DNA from: Acidimicrobiia bacterium
GTDB taxonomy: Bacteria; Actinomycetota; Acidimicrobiia; IMCC26256; JAENVU01
Assembly (NCBI GenBank): GCA_009694415.1
Contig: SHUZ01000002.1
Location: 1-46,123 of the forward strand
DNA: 46,123 bases
Reading direction: 5' to 3'
In this document: piece after piece, positions 6,090 to 16,135 of the stretch
Layout of the letters: every line of letters begins with the position of its first letter
How positions within the stretch are numbered: position 1 is the stretch's first letter
Notes under the pieces: generated by a model
What the model was told of the DNA's origin: nothing
Databases searched by the model: none
Seen by the model: the letters and a program-made list of their open reading frames with translations, nothing else
Program-made: the position numbers and the translations under genes

Positions 6090-9000
6090 ATGGGTTCGAT
6101 GTATGCGGAGTTGCACTGCCATACCAACTTCTCTTTTCTTGACGGCGCCAGCCACCCCGAGGAACTAGCCGAAGAAGCGCACCGGCTGGGCTTAGCGGGC
6201 CTTGCTGTTACAGACCACAACGGCTTCTACGGCGTAGTCCGCTTTGCAGAGGCAGCGCGCCCACTCGGGTTGCCAACCGTCTTCGGCGCGGAGTTGACGC
6301 TTGGTCGCGGAAGTGGCGACCGCTCTACAAACGGCATTGCTGATCCACCAGGAGATCATCTTCTCGTACTTGCGGAAGGGCCTCGCGGATACGCCTCGCT
6401 AGCGCGCGCCATCAGCGAAGCACAACTGCGCGGAGAGAAAGGCGCTCCTCGCTTCACGCTTGAAGATCTCATAGCGGTACATGCCTCCTCTACCGGCAAT
6501 TGGTTTGTGCTAACCGGATGCCGCAAAGCCGCGGTTCCTCGCGCACTACAGGAGCATGGTCCTTCGGCGGCGATGCATGAGTTAGCGCGTCTCGTTCAAG
6601 CATTTGGTCGCGACCGCGTGTTGGTGGAACTTTGGGATCACGGCAACCCGCTCGACCATCACCGCAACGACGTACTCGCTCGCATAGCGATGAGCGCGGG
6701 AGTCGAGGTGATTGTTACGAACAACGTGCACTATGCAACCCCAGATCGTCATCGTCTTGCAACGGCACTTGCAGCGGTGCGTGCGCGCCGCAGTCTCGAT
6801 GAGATGGATGGCTGGCTACCGCCCACCCCGTTCGCGCACTTGCGCAGTGCCGCCGAACAACTCCATCGCTTTGCCCGTTACCCGGGAGCAGTAGAGCGCA
6901 CTGCAGAGATAGCGGCCGCGTGTGCGTTCGATCTGAAGGTCGCGGCGCCAAACCTGCCCGACTACCCGGTCCCAAATGGACACACCGACATGAGTTGGCT
7001 TAGAGAACTCACCCGTCGCGGAGCATCGGTGTACTACCCGGTCACTCATCCCCAGTATGAACAGGCGATGCGCCAGATCGATCACGAACTTGGCGTCGTT
7101 GATGAACTGGGTTTCGCTGGCTACTTCTTGTTGTTGCACGACATCGTCGAGTTCTGTCGCACGCACGACATCTACTGCCAAGGCCGGGGAAGCGCAGCAA
7201 ACAGCGCTGTCTGTTATGCGCTCGGCATTACCAAAGCCGATGCGGTCGCTCTTGGTTTGTTATTCGAACGGTTCCTTTCTCCTGAACGCGATGGCCCACC
7301 CGATATCGATTTAGACATTGAACATCAGCGCCGTGAAGAAGTGATCCAGTACATATATGCCCGCTACGGACGAGACCGTGCAGCGCAGGTAGCAAACGTG
7401 ATCACCTACCGGCCGCGCTCCGCGCTCCGCGAGATGGCCAAGGTCGCCGGCCTTTCGCCCGGCCATGCCGATGCGGTCACTCGGTGGATAGATCGTTGGC
7501 GCACGCGTGAAAAAGCGTTCGATGACTTCCGCGAACAAACAGATGCCCCGCATGTACCCGAGATCGTGTTGGAACTGGCCGATGCAGTTCAGGACTTCCC
7601 GCGTCATCTAGGCATCCACTCGGGGGGAATGGTGATGGCAGACCGTCCACTTGTGGAGTGTTGCCCCGTCGAGTGGGCTCGTATGGAGGGCCGTTCGGTG
7701 TTGCAGTGGGATAAAGACGATTGCGCTGCGGCGGGCCTTGTGAAGTTTGATCTGCTTGGTCTCGGGATGCTCACGATGTTGCATCTAGCTGTTGATCTGA
7801 TCCGCGAACACGAAGGGCTAGAGGTAGATCTCGCCACTATTCCCCAAGAACCAGAGGTCTATGCGTTGTTAAGCGCGGCAGACACAATCGGTGTGTTCCA
7901 AGTAGAGAGCCGCGCACAGATGGCAACTCTTCCTCGCCTGCGCCCCGAGTGTTTTTACGACCTCGTGGTGGAGGTGGCGCTCATACGACCTGGTCCCATA
8001 CAAGGTGGATCCGTCCACCCGTACCTGCGGCGTCGCAACGGTGAAGAGGAGGTCACCTACATGCATCCGTTAGTGGAACCGTGTCTGCGCAAGACATTGG
8101 GCGTTCCGTTGTTTCAGGAGCAACTCATGCAGATGGCGATCGATGCCGCTGGTTTTACTCCTGGTGAGGCTGATCAGTTGCGTCAAGCAATGGGTTCGAA
8201 GCGGTCGCAAGCGCGCATGGAGCGCATGCACGGAAGGTTGATGGATGGCATGGCAGCGCGCGGGATACCGCCAGAATCTGCAGAGGAGATCGCGCACAAA
8301 CTTGAAGCATTCGCAAGCTTCGGGTTCCCGGAAAGCCACTCGGTGAGTTTCGCTTACATCGTGTATTCGAGCGCTTGGGTGAAGTTGCATCACCCGGCCG
8401 AGTTTGTGTGCGCGCTGCTCAACGCGCAGCCGATGGGTTTCTACTCGCCACACACGCTCGTGCGCGACGCGCGACGTCACGGAGTAGAGATACTCGGGCC
8501 GTGTGTGGAGCACTCAAGCCGGAACTGCACACTCCAACCGCGCCCAGAAGAAGCAGGGCCGATTGGACGCCCGTTGCCTGGATGGCACGCGGACCCGTCG
8601 ATTCGAGCGGTACGCATCGGGCTGCGTTACGTGCGTGGATTGTCGCAAGCGCTTCTCGACCGTATAGATGCAGAGCGAGCGATCAAACCGTTCAGCGGTC
8701 TGGAAGATTTCACTAGACGCGCCGAAGCACCGGTAGATGCCCTCGAAGCGCTTGCAACCGCGGGAGCGTTCGCGTGTTTCGGCGTAGACCGTCGCTCAGG
8801 CCTATGGGCCGCGGGAGCACTGCACGAAGCGCGGCCCAATACGAGCGCTGGTGCGGTCGCGGCGCGCTTTCCCGGTACCGCTGTAGGTGTGGTTGCACCG
8901 CCGTTACCGGGCATGACCGACGTGGAGGAGACAGCAGCAGACCTATGGGCAACAGGGATGGCGCCCGGCAAGCACCCCACCGAGTTCGTGCGCGCCGAAC

Positions 9001-9332
9001 TCGACGCGCGAGGCGTGCTTACTGCGGCGGCGCTGCGTGAAACGGCTGGCCGTCAGGTGGTCGAGGTGGCAGGGGTGGTTACACACCGTCAACAGCCAGA
9101 GACAGCGAAGGGAACAGTGTTTATAAATCTTGAAGACGAGACCGGACTCATCAATGTGATCTGTCCGCCAGGGGTGTGGAAGCGCTACCGCAAGGTGGCG
9201 CGCCACGCACAAGCATTGCGTATACGTGGAGTTCTCGAACGGCACCAGGGGGCGATCAACGTGATTGCCCACTGCATTGAGGCACTCCCGCTCGCATTGG
9301 CAGACATACTCCGATCGCGCGACTTCCGGTGA
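6090..9332 (+). CDS. dnaE2: Error-prone DNA polymerase III alpha DnaE2
   Basis: 1080 residues from ATG 6090, preceded by GGGGAGGG; earlier in-frame codons fall inside the SOS promoter. Domain order: PHP domain (AELHCHTNFSFLDGAS, residues 5-20, with the metal-binding histidines of this fold), polymerase palm with catalytic aspartates in PDIDLDI (D405, D407) and KFDLLGL (D554), a fingers domain, helix-hairpin-helix region near residue 850, and a C-terminal OB domain (VVEVAGVVTHRQQPETAKG). The size suits DnaE2 rather than replicative DnaE1 (about 1180). In actinobacteria DnaE2 performs SOS-induced mutagenic bypass with ImuB as clamp adaptor, which fits the neighbouring imuA'-imuB. Confidence 0.97.
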   Translation: MGSMYAELHCHTNFSFLDGASHPEELAEEAHRLGLAGLAVTDHNGFYGVVRFAEAARPLGLPTVFGAELTLGRGSGDRSTNGIADPPGDHLLVLAEGPRGYASLARAISEAQLRGEKGAPRFTLEDLIAVHASSTGNWFVLTGCRKAAVPRALQEHGPSAAMHELARLVQAFGRDRVLVELWDHGNPLDHHRNDVLARIAMSAGVEVIVTNNVHYATPDRHRLATALAAVRARRSLDEMDGWLPPTPFAHLRSAAEQLHRFARYPGAVERTAEIAAACAFDLKVAAPNLPDYPVPNGHTDMSWLRELTRRGASVYYPVTHPQYEQAMRQIDHELGVVDELGFAGYFLLLHDIVEFCRTHDIYCQGRGSAANSAVCYALGITKADAVALGLLFERFLSPERDGPPDIDLDIEHQRREEVIQYIYARYGRDRAAQVANVITYRPRSALREMAKVAGLSPGHADAVTRWIDRWRTREKAFDDFREQTDAPHVPEIVLELADAVQDFPRHLGIHSGGMVMADRPLVECCPVEWARMEGRSVLQWDKDDCAAAGLVKFDLLGLGMLTMLHLAVDLIREHEGLEVDLATIPQEPEVYALLSAADTIGVFQVESRAQMATLPRLRPECFYDLVVEVALIRPGPIQGGSVHPYLRRRNGEEEVTYMHPLVEPCLRKTLGVPLFQEQLMQMAIDAAGFTPGEADQLRQAMGSKRSQARMERMHGRLMDGMAARGIPPESAEEIAHKLEAFASFGFPESHSVSFAYIVYSSAWVKLHHPAEFVCALLNAQPMGFYSPHTLVRDARRHGVEILGPCVEHSSRNCTLQPRPEEAGPIGRPLPGWHADPSIRAVRIGLRYVRGLSQALLDRIDAERAIKPFSGLEDFTRRAEAPVDALEALATAGAFACFGVDRRSGLWAAGALHEARPNTSAGAVAARFPGTAVGVVAPPLPGMTDVEETAADLWATGMAPGKHPTEFVRAELDARGVLTAAALRETAGRQVVEVAGVVTHRQQPETAKGTVFINLEDETGLINVICPPGVWKRYRKVARHAQALRIRGVLERHQGAINVIAHCIEALPLALADILRSRDFR

Positions 9333-9393
9333 GGGGAGGGCAACACGAGACAACAGATGTACGGGTAGCGCGCTCAGACGCCACGGGTCCGGG

Positions 9394-9399
9394 TAGCGT
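9394..9399 (+). promoter_or_regulatory. Putative -10 element of a leaderless promoter (P-type ATPase)
   Basis: TAGCGT ends 6 nt before the GTG at 9406, and there is no Shine-Dalgarno sequence. Confidence 0.5.
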
Positions 9400-9405
9400 C
9401 GCGGC

Positions 9406-11802
9406 GTGACCGCAACGCCCGTTCCTGCAGCCGTTGCAACTCTCTCGGCCCCACCACCGCGCACTCAGACGGGCCTCGCGGGCTTAACGGCGGACGAGGT
9501 AGCTGATCGAGTCGCGCGCGGCGAAGTGAATGGAGAGGGAGGCCGAACTAGTCGAACGTTGCGTGAAATCGCGAAGGCGAACATCCTCACAAGGTTCAAC
9601 GCGATCCTCGGCACGATGCTTGCGTTGATACTGGTATTCGGTTCCCCTATCGATGGATTGTTCGGGATCGTGCTTGTCGTCAATGCATTGATCGGGATCG
9701 TTCAGGAACTGCGAGCGAAACGAACGCTCGATCGCCTCGCTGTGCTCAACGCTCCGATCGCCCGCGCAGTGCGTGATGGACAACTGATCAAGATTGCAGT
9801 CGAGGACGTGGTGCTAGACGATCTCCTCGAACTACGCACAGGCGACCAGATACCAGCCGACCTGATCGTCACTGCCGCCGAAGGTATGGAGGTAGATGAG
9901 TCTCTACTGACCGGCGAGTCCGACACCGTAGGCAAGCAGAAGGGTGCGTCGCTTCTCTCAGGGAGCATCGTCGTGGCTGGTCGCGGCCGTGCTCAAGCGA
10001 CGGCTGTAGGAGAGGACGCTTATGCCCGACGGCTGGCCACCGAAGCTCGCCGTTTCAAAGTTGTTCACTCCGACCTTGTCGAGGGCATCAACAAGATTCT
10101 CGGTTACGTCACATGGATAGTTGTGATTGTCGGCCCATTGTTGTTTTGGCGTCAATACGCCGATGGAGACTTCGCGGAAGCTGTCACTGGCGCAGTCGCT
10201 GGTGTTGTAGGCATGGTTCCGGAGGGCCTCGTCTTGCTGACAAGCATCGCGTTCGGTGTTGCCGCTGTAACTCTGTCGCGGCGTCAGGTTCTTGTGCAGG
10301 AGTTGCCAGCGGTAGAGGTATTGGCGCGGGTTGATGTTGTGTGCCTTGATAAGACCGGAACCCTCACCGAAGGTGCCGTCGAGATGGGCAGCATTGTTGT
10401 GCTGTCGACAGTCGATCAGGCGGCGATCGACGCGGCACTCGGTGCAATTGCCGATGATGACAACGCCAACGCGACCATGGCCGCGATAGGTGATGTTTAT
10501 GGACCGCCGAAGGGCTGGACTCGCACCGGTACCGTCCCGTTCTCATCGGCGCGCAAATGGAGCGCTGCGAGTTTTTCCGAACACGGCAGTTGGGTTCTCG
10601 GTGCGCCGGAAATGGTGTTGCCGGACGCATCTGACCCGGTGCGCCAAAAAGCAGATGACGCCGCGGCAACGGGAAGCCGCGTATTGCTGCTCGCACAGGG
10701 AACCAGCGCGCTCGATGGCGAAGTTCTACCCGAAGGGATTTCTCCCATAGCGCTCGTGTTACTTGAGGAACGGGTCAGACCTGATGCGGCAGAGACGTTG
10801 GAGTTTTTCACCCGCCAGGGAGTAGCGCTTAAGGTGATCTCCGGAGACAACCCGCGGACGGTAGCCGCAGTCGCGCGGCGGGTATCGCTTCCCGATCCGG
10901 GTGAACCGATTGACGGGCGTGATCTGCCCGAAGACCTTGATGCGCTAGCCGACGTTCTTGAAAGACACTCAGTATTTGGGCGCGTGACGCCGCATCAGAA
11001 ACGAGAGATGGTCAAGGCGTTGCAATCGCGTGGGCATGTCGTTGCCATGACCGGCGACGGAGTCAATGATGCTCTTGCGCTCAAAGACGCTGATATTGGT
11101 GTAGCGATGGGTTCTGGTGCGCCAGCGACGCGCGCAGTAGCGCAACTCGTGTTGCTAGACGGCCGGTTCTCGACTCTCCCAGGAGTCGTGGCCGAGGGGC
11201 GCCGCGTGACGGCGAATATCGAGCGTGTTGCAAACCTCTTCCTCACCAAGACCACATACGCATCGCTTCTTGCGATAGCCATCGTCATTACCGCTTGGCC
11301 GTTCCCGTTCCTTCCGCGCCACCTCACGATCGTGGGCACGTTGACGATTGGTATACCTGCATTTTTCCTTGCGCTCGCGCCGAGTGAGCGGCGATACATT
11401 CCAGGTTTTGTGCAACGGGTGTTTAGGTTTGCACTCCCGGCCGGAAGCATTGCTGCAGTTTGCGTGTTCGCTACCTATGCGTTCGCGCGGAGCCAAAAAC
11501 TTTCGACGCTCGATGCACGTACTGCCGCGACGATGGTTCTGATGGTCATCGGATTGTGGGTGCTAGTAATCCTTTCGAGACCACTCACCGTCTATCGCGG
11601 CGCACTGCTTGCGGCGATAGTTGGACTATTCCTAGGGGTGTTGGCGATCATTCCACTGCGCGACTTCTACGCTCTCGCTATACCGCCTGGGAACGTTGTT
11701 TGGGTTGGGATGTTGATCGCGGTTGTCGGCTGCGCCGGGGTGGAGTGTGCCTACAGACTCATGTTGAGGCGCGAGCACCTGCAAGTTGCCCCGAGCGACT
11801 AG
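9406..11802 (+). CDS. ctpE: CtpE-like cation (probably calcium) P-type ATPase
   Basis: 798 residues, nearly the same as mycobacterial CtpE (797 as I recall it). P-type ATPase motifs: DESLLTGES in the actuator domain (the family TGES loop), PEGLVLLTS in transmembrane helix 4 at the ion site, DKTGTLTEG with the phosphorylated Asp, and TGDGVNDALALKDADIGVAMGSG in the P-domain hinge. The N-terminal segment GLTADEVADRVARGEVN and the N-domain wording resemble CtpE, shown in mycobacteria to take up calcium. There is no N-terminal heavy-metal (CxxC) domain, so a copper, zinc or cadmium exporter is unlikely. The gene is a single transcription unit convergent with a CorA-type transporter. Confidence 0.9.
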   Translation: MTATPVPAAVATLSAPPPRTQTGLAGLTADEVADRVARGEVNGEGGRTSRTLREIAKANILTRFNAILGTMLALILVFGSPIDGLFGIVLVVNALIGIVQELRAKRTLDRLAVLNAPIARAVRDGQLIKIAVEDVVLDDLLELRTGDQIPADLIVTAAEGMEVDESLLTGESDTVGKQKGASLLSGSIVVAGRGRAQATAVGEDAYARRLATEARRFKVVHSDLVEGINKILGYVTWIVVIVGPLLFWRQYADGDFAEAVTGAVAGVVGMVPEGLVLLTSIAFGVAAVTLSRRQVLVQELPAVEVLARVDVVCLDKTGTLTEGAVEMGSIVVLSTVDQAAIDAALGAIADDDNANATMAAIGDVYGPPKGWTRTGTVPFSSARKWSAASFSEHGSWVLGAPEMVLPDASDPVRQKADDAAATGSRVLLLAQGTSALDGEVLPEGISPIALVLLEERVRPDAAETLEFFTRQGVALKVISGDNPRTVAAVARRVSLPDPGEPIDGRDLPEDLDALADVLERHSVFGRVTPHQKREMVKALQSRGHVVAMTGDGVNDALALKDADIGVAMGSGAPATRAVAQLVLLDGRFSTLPGVVAEGRRVTANIERVANLFLTKTTYASLLAIAIVITAWPFPFLPRHLTIVGTLTIGIPAFFLALAPSERRYIPGFVQRVFRFALPAGSIAAVCVFATYAFARSQKLSTLDARTAATMVLMVIGLWVLVILSRPLTVYRGALLAAIVGLFLGVLAIIPLRDFYALAIPPGNVVWVGMLIAVVGCAGVECAYRLMLRREHLQVAPSD

Positions 11803-11833
11803 AAGCGGCGACGAAGTCAGCGATCATCGAGTG

Positions 11834-12847
11834 TTATAGCCATTGCTTGCGTCGGAAAAATATGGCTAGTGAAGAGGTGACTGTCACCATTAAGATGAGC
11901 GCTGCAGGGTAACCCCAGGAGGTGTTCTGGAGGAACATGTTTTGGAAGTTCATCCCATAGATGCCGGCGATCAATGAAGGCACGAGGATGAGCGCTCCCC
12001 AACTCGACATCTTCTTCATTGCGTCGTTCATTCGGTTCGAAACGATGGCGAGGTGGCCTCCGAGCATTCCGGCTAGGAGATCCCGTTGTGTGTCGAGAGC
12101 GTCTGCGACGCGCATGCTGTAGTCCCATAAGTCGTTCATCCGAATGGTTGAGTCGCTTCCGAGCCATGGAACTTCCGGACGAGATAGAGCATGGGTGACC
12201 TCGCGAATAGGCGCTGTTGCATGACGGAAACGCACTAGGTCGCGGCGGACAGTGAAGATTTCCTTCGGTATCGTATCGACGACGTCATGATCGAAGACGA
12301 CATCTTCGATTGATTCGAGGCAATCGTCCAACCATTCCGAGGCGACGAAGTAACCGTCGATCACGGTGTCGAGCAGTGCCCATAGCAGTAGCCCGAGGTC
12401 GTCACCGTGTATGCCGGCGCGTATCGATTCGAATCGATGTCTTCCAGGTTCGAGGGTGGCATCGTTTTCAGGCTCCCCATGACGAACCATAAGAAGCCAG
12501 TCCTGGCCGAATACGAGGTCTACCTCGCAAGTCGTGAGATGGTCTTCGATTGGAGCGAGCATCTGAATCGCAACATGGAACTGGTCGCCACGTTGTACGA
12601 GCTTGGTGCGTTGCTTATCACCGTGTAGGTCATCGCGAACGAGAGCGTGCAACGACAGGTATTCGGCGATGAGGTCCAGCTCGTCGGAACTCGGGGCGGT
12701 CACATCGACGAGTAACAAAGTCGCACTCTCGCTACGAGCATCGTCGAGTGCAGTCGCGAGCGACTCGGGGGCCACCGGATCTCCTTCGAACGAGCAGGCT
12801 CCTTTGGCGGCAGCGTTGAATGGTCGATATTTCCAGGCTCGGATCAT
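11834..12847 (-). CDS. corA: CorA-family divalent cation (Mg2+/Co2+) transporter
   Basis: 337 residues starting at ATG 12847. A longer frame exists upstream but would overlap the VanW gene, and a -10 hexamer lies 7 nt before this start. The long soluble N-terminal domain is followed by two C-terminal membrane helices. The diagnostic pore motif YGMNF is present between them (IAGIYGMNFQNM), and the protein ends with a short basic tail (RRKQWL). CorA works as a pentameric channel for magnesium influx. It is convergent to the CtpE-like ATPase, 31 bp between stops. Confidence 0.92.
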   Translation of the reverse strand: MIRAWKYRPFNAAAKGACSFEGDPVAPESLATALDDARSESATLLLVDVTAPSSDELDLIAEYLSLHALVRDDLHGDKQRTKLVQRGDQFHVAIQMLAPIEDHLTTCEVDLVFGQDWLLMVRHGEPENDATLEPGRHRFESIRAGIHGDDLGLLLWALLDTVIDGYFVASEWLDDCLESIEDVVFDHDVVDTIPKEIFTVRRDLVRFRHATAPIREVTHALSRPEVPWLGSDSTIRMNDLWDYSMRVADALDTQRDLLAGMLGGHLAIVSNRMNDAMKKMSSWGALILVPSLIAGIYGMNFQNMFLQNTSWGYPAALILMVTVTSSLAIFFRRKQWL

Positions 12848-12854
12848 CGTGCCG

Positions 12855-12860
12855 AGCCTA
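12855..12860 (-). promoter_or_regulatory. Putative -10 element of a leaderless promoter (corA)
   Basis: TAGGCT on the minus strand lies 7 nt before the ATG at 12847. Confidence 0.5.
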
Positions 12861-12905
12861 GGGACTAAGCGGCACGATGCGCGTGATCTTGCGCAGCCCT
12901 GTGCT

Positions 12906-14750
12906 CTACGCAGGTGGCGCAGGTGGAACCGCGGGAACAACAGGAACCGGTGCCGGACCGGTGCCGCGGGCGATCTTGCGCGGTGTTACCGCGTACCTCT
13001 CGACGAACCTTTGGCGCTTTTCAGGTTGCCCAACCCTGTTGATCACTCTGAAGTTCTCGACCACGTAACCTTCGTGTCCTGGAGCTAGTTCCTTCTCGGT
13101 TCCGACCGGCATCGCAGGATCATCGATGTATTCGACCGGCGCCAGGAGTGTCTCCAAGGTATTCGGACCTTCAGCGCGGCAGGAGCGCCCTTCCTTGTTG
13201 CCGTATAGCGACACCGTGATTGAAGTAGGGCTGTACGACGTGCGTATTAAGACTCCAGAGTTCGAGTCATTGCGGAACTTGTTGTCGATCGAAGGGAAGT
13301 TGAGCGTTGCTTCTCGCCCCATTGGGTACCGGGAGATATAAAGCGCGTGAACAGTGTGTGTCACATCTTCGTAACAACCAAAGAAAGTTGCGTTGTAGAG
13401 CGTCGTCGAAATTTGACTGACACCTCCGCCAATTGCATCTTCGTACTCAAGGTCGGCTCGGATGGCAGGCGCGGCGACGTACCCCTTTTCGGTTGTGCGC
13501 GGGCCGAGGGTCCCGTTCAGCGAGAAGGTCGCGCCTGGTTCGACGATCGTGTTGTTCAGCGCATCGGAAGCAGTGTGGATATTCGTAACGCGCTGCGCGC
13601 AGCAAGGGTGATTTGTTGTGTAGCTGGAAACGAGTTCAGTGATGTTGAGTTTTTCCGCCCAAGTGGTCGAGCGCGCAGGTTCGGATTTTTGTATCGGCGC
13701 TGTGACAGCGTGCTTACCGCGACCGATTTGTCGTGCAACTACATCAACGTTCGCGAGACTCCCTGTTGTGGCCGGAATCACGCTCACTGTTGATCCAGAG
13801 ACGGAGAAACCTGCGTCCTTGGGGAGCGTCTCTACTGGCCCTAGTCCAGGTGCGAGTTCTGCGCGCAACTTCACAGGGTCAGAACGCAGAGCTAAGTTCG
13901 ATTCAAGGATTTGCGTTGAGAGCGTTCGGGCTACCTGTTCCGGAGAAAGCGTGATGTCGGTGCCGTCAGCCGTTACTACCACGGGGTCCGCCAACAAAGC
14001 CCGCGCCCTGCGCGCGGCGTCGCGCAAGTCTTTGATATCGATTGCAGGTGTGGTGTGGCCGATTGCAATGGATCCGGCATCGCTCTCTCCACGCGTCAAT
14101 GCAGCTACCACCGCACCCCTCGCCTCCCCGCGGTTGATACCTGTCCCGGCCTTCGGGGCAATCTCGATCACATGCGATCCTTCGAAGGCCAACCCACCGT
14201 CCACGAGTCCCTTGCCGGTTTCCGATACCCAAGCGTCCATCACTCCCTCCACCCTGTGTTGATTGAGCGTGATCGATAGTGGGACGCGGTCATCGCGGGT
14301 GCGGCGCAAGATTGTTCCTACGAGTTGATTGAGTGGGTTGGCCGATCTGCCAGCCTTGCGCGCGCTTCGCACCGTTGCAGGTAGGTCGATCACAAGACCA
14401 AGTGCAGAAGGATCGACAGACAAGGTCTTGTCTCCCGCTCGAATCGTGACGGGCGTCGCGTACAACCGGTCGGATTCAGCCTGCAACACGGCCAGAGCCT
14501 CTTGTTCGCTCAAGCCGCCAAGAGATACATGACCGACGGTCACCCCTGGCATGACCTGGTTCCTAAATGCAACGCGATCGGCTAGGGCGCTAGCGACAAA
14601 AAGCAGCACAATCAGCCCAATGATCAACCCCACAAACGGCGCTCGTCGGTGACTCCAGGCCCGTGCGAGCCGTTCACGGCCTGGGGCATGCAATGGATGC
14701 AATTCAGGCGGCTGGTTGGGCACGGGAGCAGGGGAGGTGTCGACGGTCAC
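12906..14750 (-). CDS. VanW-family membrane-anchored cell-wall protein
   Basis: 614 residues. A Pro-rich cytoplasmic N-terminus of about 35 residues is followed by one transmembrane helix (FVGLIIGLIVLLFVASALA), so the rest is extracellular. Two repeats starting GVTVGHVSLGGLS-x-x-EA resemble the PG_binding_4 (YoaR-like) domain. The C-terminal half contains the VanW domain: NIHTASDALNNTIVEPG, FSLNGTLGPRT, GGGVSQISTTLYNA and ISRYPMGREATLNFP. The tail is Pro/Ala-rich. VanW proteins are widespread in Gram-positives and suspected to act on peptidoglycan, but no reaction is proven. The GTG start 14750 follows a TAATTT hexamer by 10 nt. Confidence 0.88.
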   Translation of the reverse strand: MTVDTSPAPVPNQPPELHPLHAPGRERLARAWSHRRAPFVGLIIGLIVLLFVASALADRVAFRNQVMPGVTVGHVSLGGLSEQEALAVLQAESDRLYATPVTIRAGDKTLSVDPSALGLVIDLPATVRSARKAGRSANPLNQLVGTILRRTRDDRVPLSITLNQHRVEGVMDAWVSETGKGLVDGGLAFEGSHVIEIAPKAGTGINRGEARGAVVAALTRGESDAGSIAIGHTTPAIDIKDLRDAARRARALLADPVVVTADGTDITLSPEQVARTLSTQILESNLALRSDPVKLRAELAPGLGPVETLPKDAGFSVSGSTVSVIPATTGSLANVDVVARQIGRGKHAVTAPIQKSEPARSTTWAEKLNITELVSSYTTNHPCCAQRVTNIHTASDALNNTIVEPGATFSLNGTLGPRTTEKGYVAAPAIRADLEYEDAIGGGVSQISTTLYNATFFGCYEDVTHTVHALYISRYPMGREATLNFPSIDNKFRNDSNSGVLIRTSYSPTSITVSLYGNKEGRSCRAEGPNTLETLLAPVEYIDDPAMPVGTEKELAPGHEGYVVENFRVINRVGQPEKRQRFVERYAVTPRKIARGTGPAPVPVVPAVPPAPPA

Positions 14751-14826
14751 TAGGACACGAAAATTAGCGCATGGAGCTGGCTTTGCCGGGTCGGTGTGCG
14801 GTTGATCATGCGATCAGCCGGTGACC

Positions 14827-14832
14827 TACGCT
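14827..14832 (+). promoter_or_regulatory. Putative promoter of the acyl-CoA dehydrogenase unit
   Basis: TACGCT as -10, with TTGATC (14802-14807) 19 nt upstream as a possible -35. The -35 overlaps an inverted repeat TGATC-N4-GATCA (14803-14816) that could be an operator. Downstream lies a ribosome-binding site GAGGAG before the ATG at 14858. Confidence 0.35.
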
Positions 14833-14857
14833 GCGCCTACAAGGGTCGAGGAGAAGC

Positions 14858-16135
14858 ATGGTCGTCGAAACGCGAGTCAAGAGCCCCGAACAGTTGCGAG
14901 ACCAGACTCTCGCGTGGCTGAACGAGCAGCTTCCTCCAGGGTGGCTCGAGGCGACAGACTCCGGCGACGCCGACGGCGTGGCGACGCTACGCGCAACTCT
15001 TGACTACGCCGACTGGTGCGTGCGATTCGGAACAGCTGGATACGCAACGCCGACGTGGCCGTCCGAATATGGAGCGGGACTGTCGCTCTCACCGGGCGAG
15101 GCCAGGCATGTCAATGATGTACTAAATCACTACAAGGTGCCGCGGCCGTACAACATCATCGGGATCGGGATGGGCGGTCCAACCCTCCTCGCATGGGGCA
15201 CCGAGGAAATGAAGCATCGCCTGCTGAAACCGTTGGCGTGCAATATTGAAATCTGGTGTCAACTATTCAGCGAGCCGGTCGCTGGTTCTGACGTTGCGGG
15301 ACTGGCAACGCGCGCTGTGCGCGACGGAGATGAGTGGGTAGTGAATGGGCAGAAGGTTTGGACGACGGTTGCCCACATTTCCCGATGGGGAATGCTCCTT
15401 TGTCGCACCAATCCCGATGTTCCCAAGCACTCAGGCTTGTCGTACTTCGTGGTCGACATGCACCAACCGGAAGTAGAAACGCGACCCCTGGTGCAGATCA
15501 CGGGGGATGCTGAGTTCAACGAGGTGTTCTTTACCGATGCTCGAGTTCGCAATGACTGGATGCTCGGTCGCGAGGGTGACGGATGGAAGGTCGCGATTAC
15601 CACGCTCATGAACGAGCGAGTCTCGTTGTCCGGTGCCGGCTCTATAGGCGGCGATGCGGTAGGCGGAAGTCCGGTGGAACGACTTATCGAACGTCACCGT
15701 GGCATCACCGATCCGGTATCCCGTCAACGGCTGTCGCAGGCATACATCGAGAGCCGTATAATTCGGATGAACAACGACCGTGCAACTGCGAAGCGTAAGA
15801 GCGGTGGCGAAGCCGGACCAGAAGGTTCGATCACCAAACTCCAGCAGGCCGAGTTCAACCAACGTGTCCAAAAACTCGCGATCGATCTTGAAGGTGCATC
15901 AGGGGTGGCCTGGGAAGGCCACAACCTTTCTTTGACGGAGCGTGTAGGCCGGTCCCCGCAAGTGGATCCCGGTGAATCAGTAGCATTCGGATTCTTGAGA
16001 GCGCAGGCCAACACAATTGAGGGTGGTACGTCCGACATCATGCGAAACATCCTCGGCGAACGCGTACTCGGTTTGCCGAAGGAGCCGGACACGTCACGCG
16101 AACTCGCTTGGAAGGATGTCTTGCGATCAAGTTGA
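14858..16135 (+). CDS. Acyl-CoA dehydrogenase
   Basis: 425 residues, with a good Shine-Dalgarno GAGGAG ahead of ATG. Acyl-CoA dehydrogenase fold: mixed N-terminal helical domain, the flavin-binding middle segment (WCQLFSEPVAGSDVAGLATRAVRDGDEWVVNGQKVWTT), and a C-terminal helical domain ending with the nucleotide-contact motif EGGTSDIMRNILGERVLGLP. FAD-dependent alpha,beta-oxidation of an acyl-CoA is expected. The long N-terminus and the motif spelling resemble the FadE/Caia type found in steroid and branched-substrate pathways; the exact substrate is unknown. Electrons would pass to the Etf pair at 33.1-34.9 kb. It overlaps the start of the adenylate cyclase gene. Confidence 0.93.
   Translation: MVVETRVKSPEQLRDQTLAWLNEQLPPGWLEATDSGDADGVATLRATLDYADWCVRFGTAGYATPTWPSEYGAGLSLSPGEARHVNDVLNHYKVPRPYNIIGIGMGGPTLLAWGTEEMKHRLLKPLACNIEIWCQLFSEPVAGSDVAGLATRAVRDGDEWVVNGQKVWTTVAHISRWGMLLCRTNPDVPKHSGLSYFVVDMHQPEVETRPLVQITGDAEFNEVFFTDARVRNDWMLGREGDGWKVAITTLMNERVSLSGAGSIGGDAVGGSPVERLIERHRGITDPVSRQRLSQAYIESRIIRMNNDRATAKRKSGGEAGPEGSITKLQQAEFNQRVQKLAIDLEGASGVAWEGHNLSLTERVGRSPQVDPGESVAFGFLRAQANTIEGGTSDIMRNILGERVLGLPKEPDTSRELAWKDVLRSS

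Noticed and set aside
12423..12438. Perfect 16-bp palindrome ATCGATTCGAATCGAT
   Set aside because: It lies inside the corA coding region and encodes conserved-looking residues; CG-rich palindromes of this size arise by chance in this composition.
12848..12940. Upstream extension of corA
   Set aside because: The added part is Arg-rich, overlaps the VanW gene and has no similarity to CorA starts.
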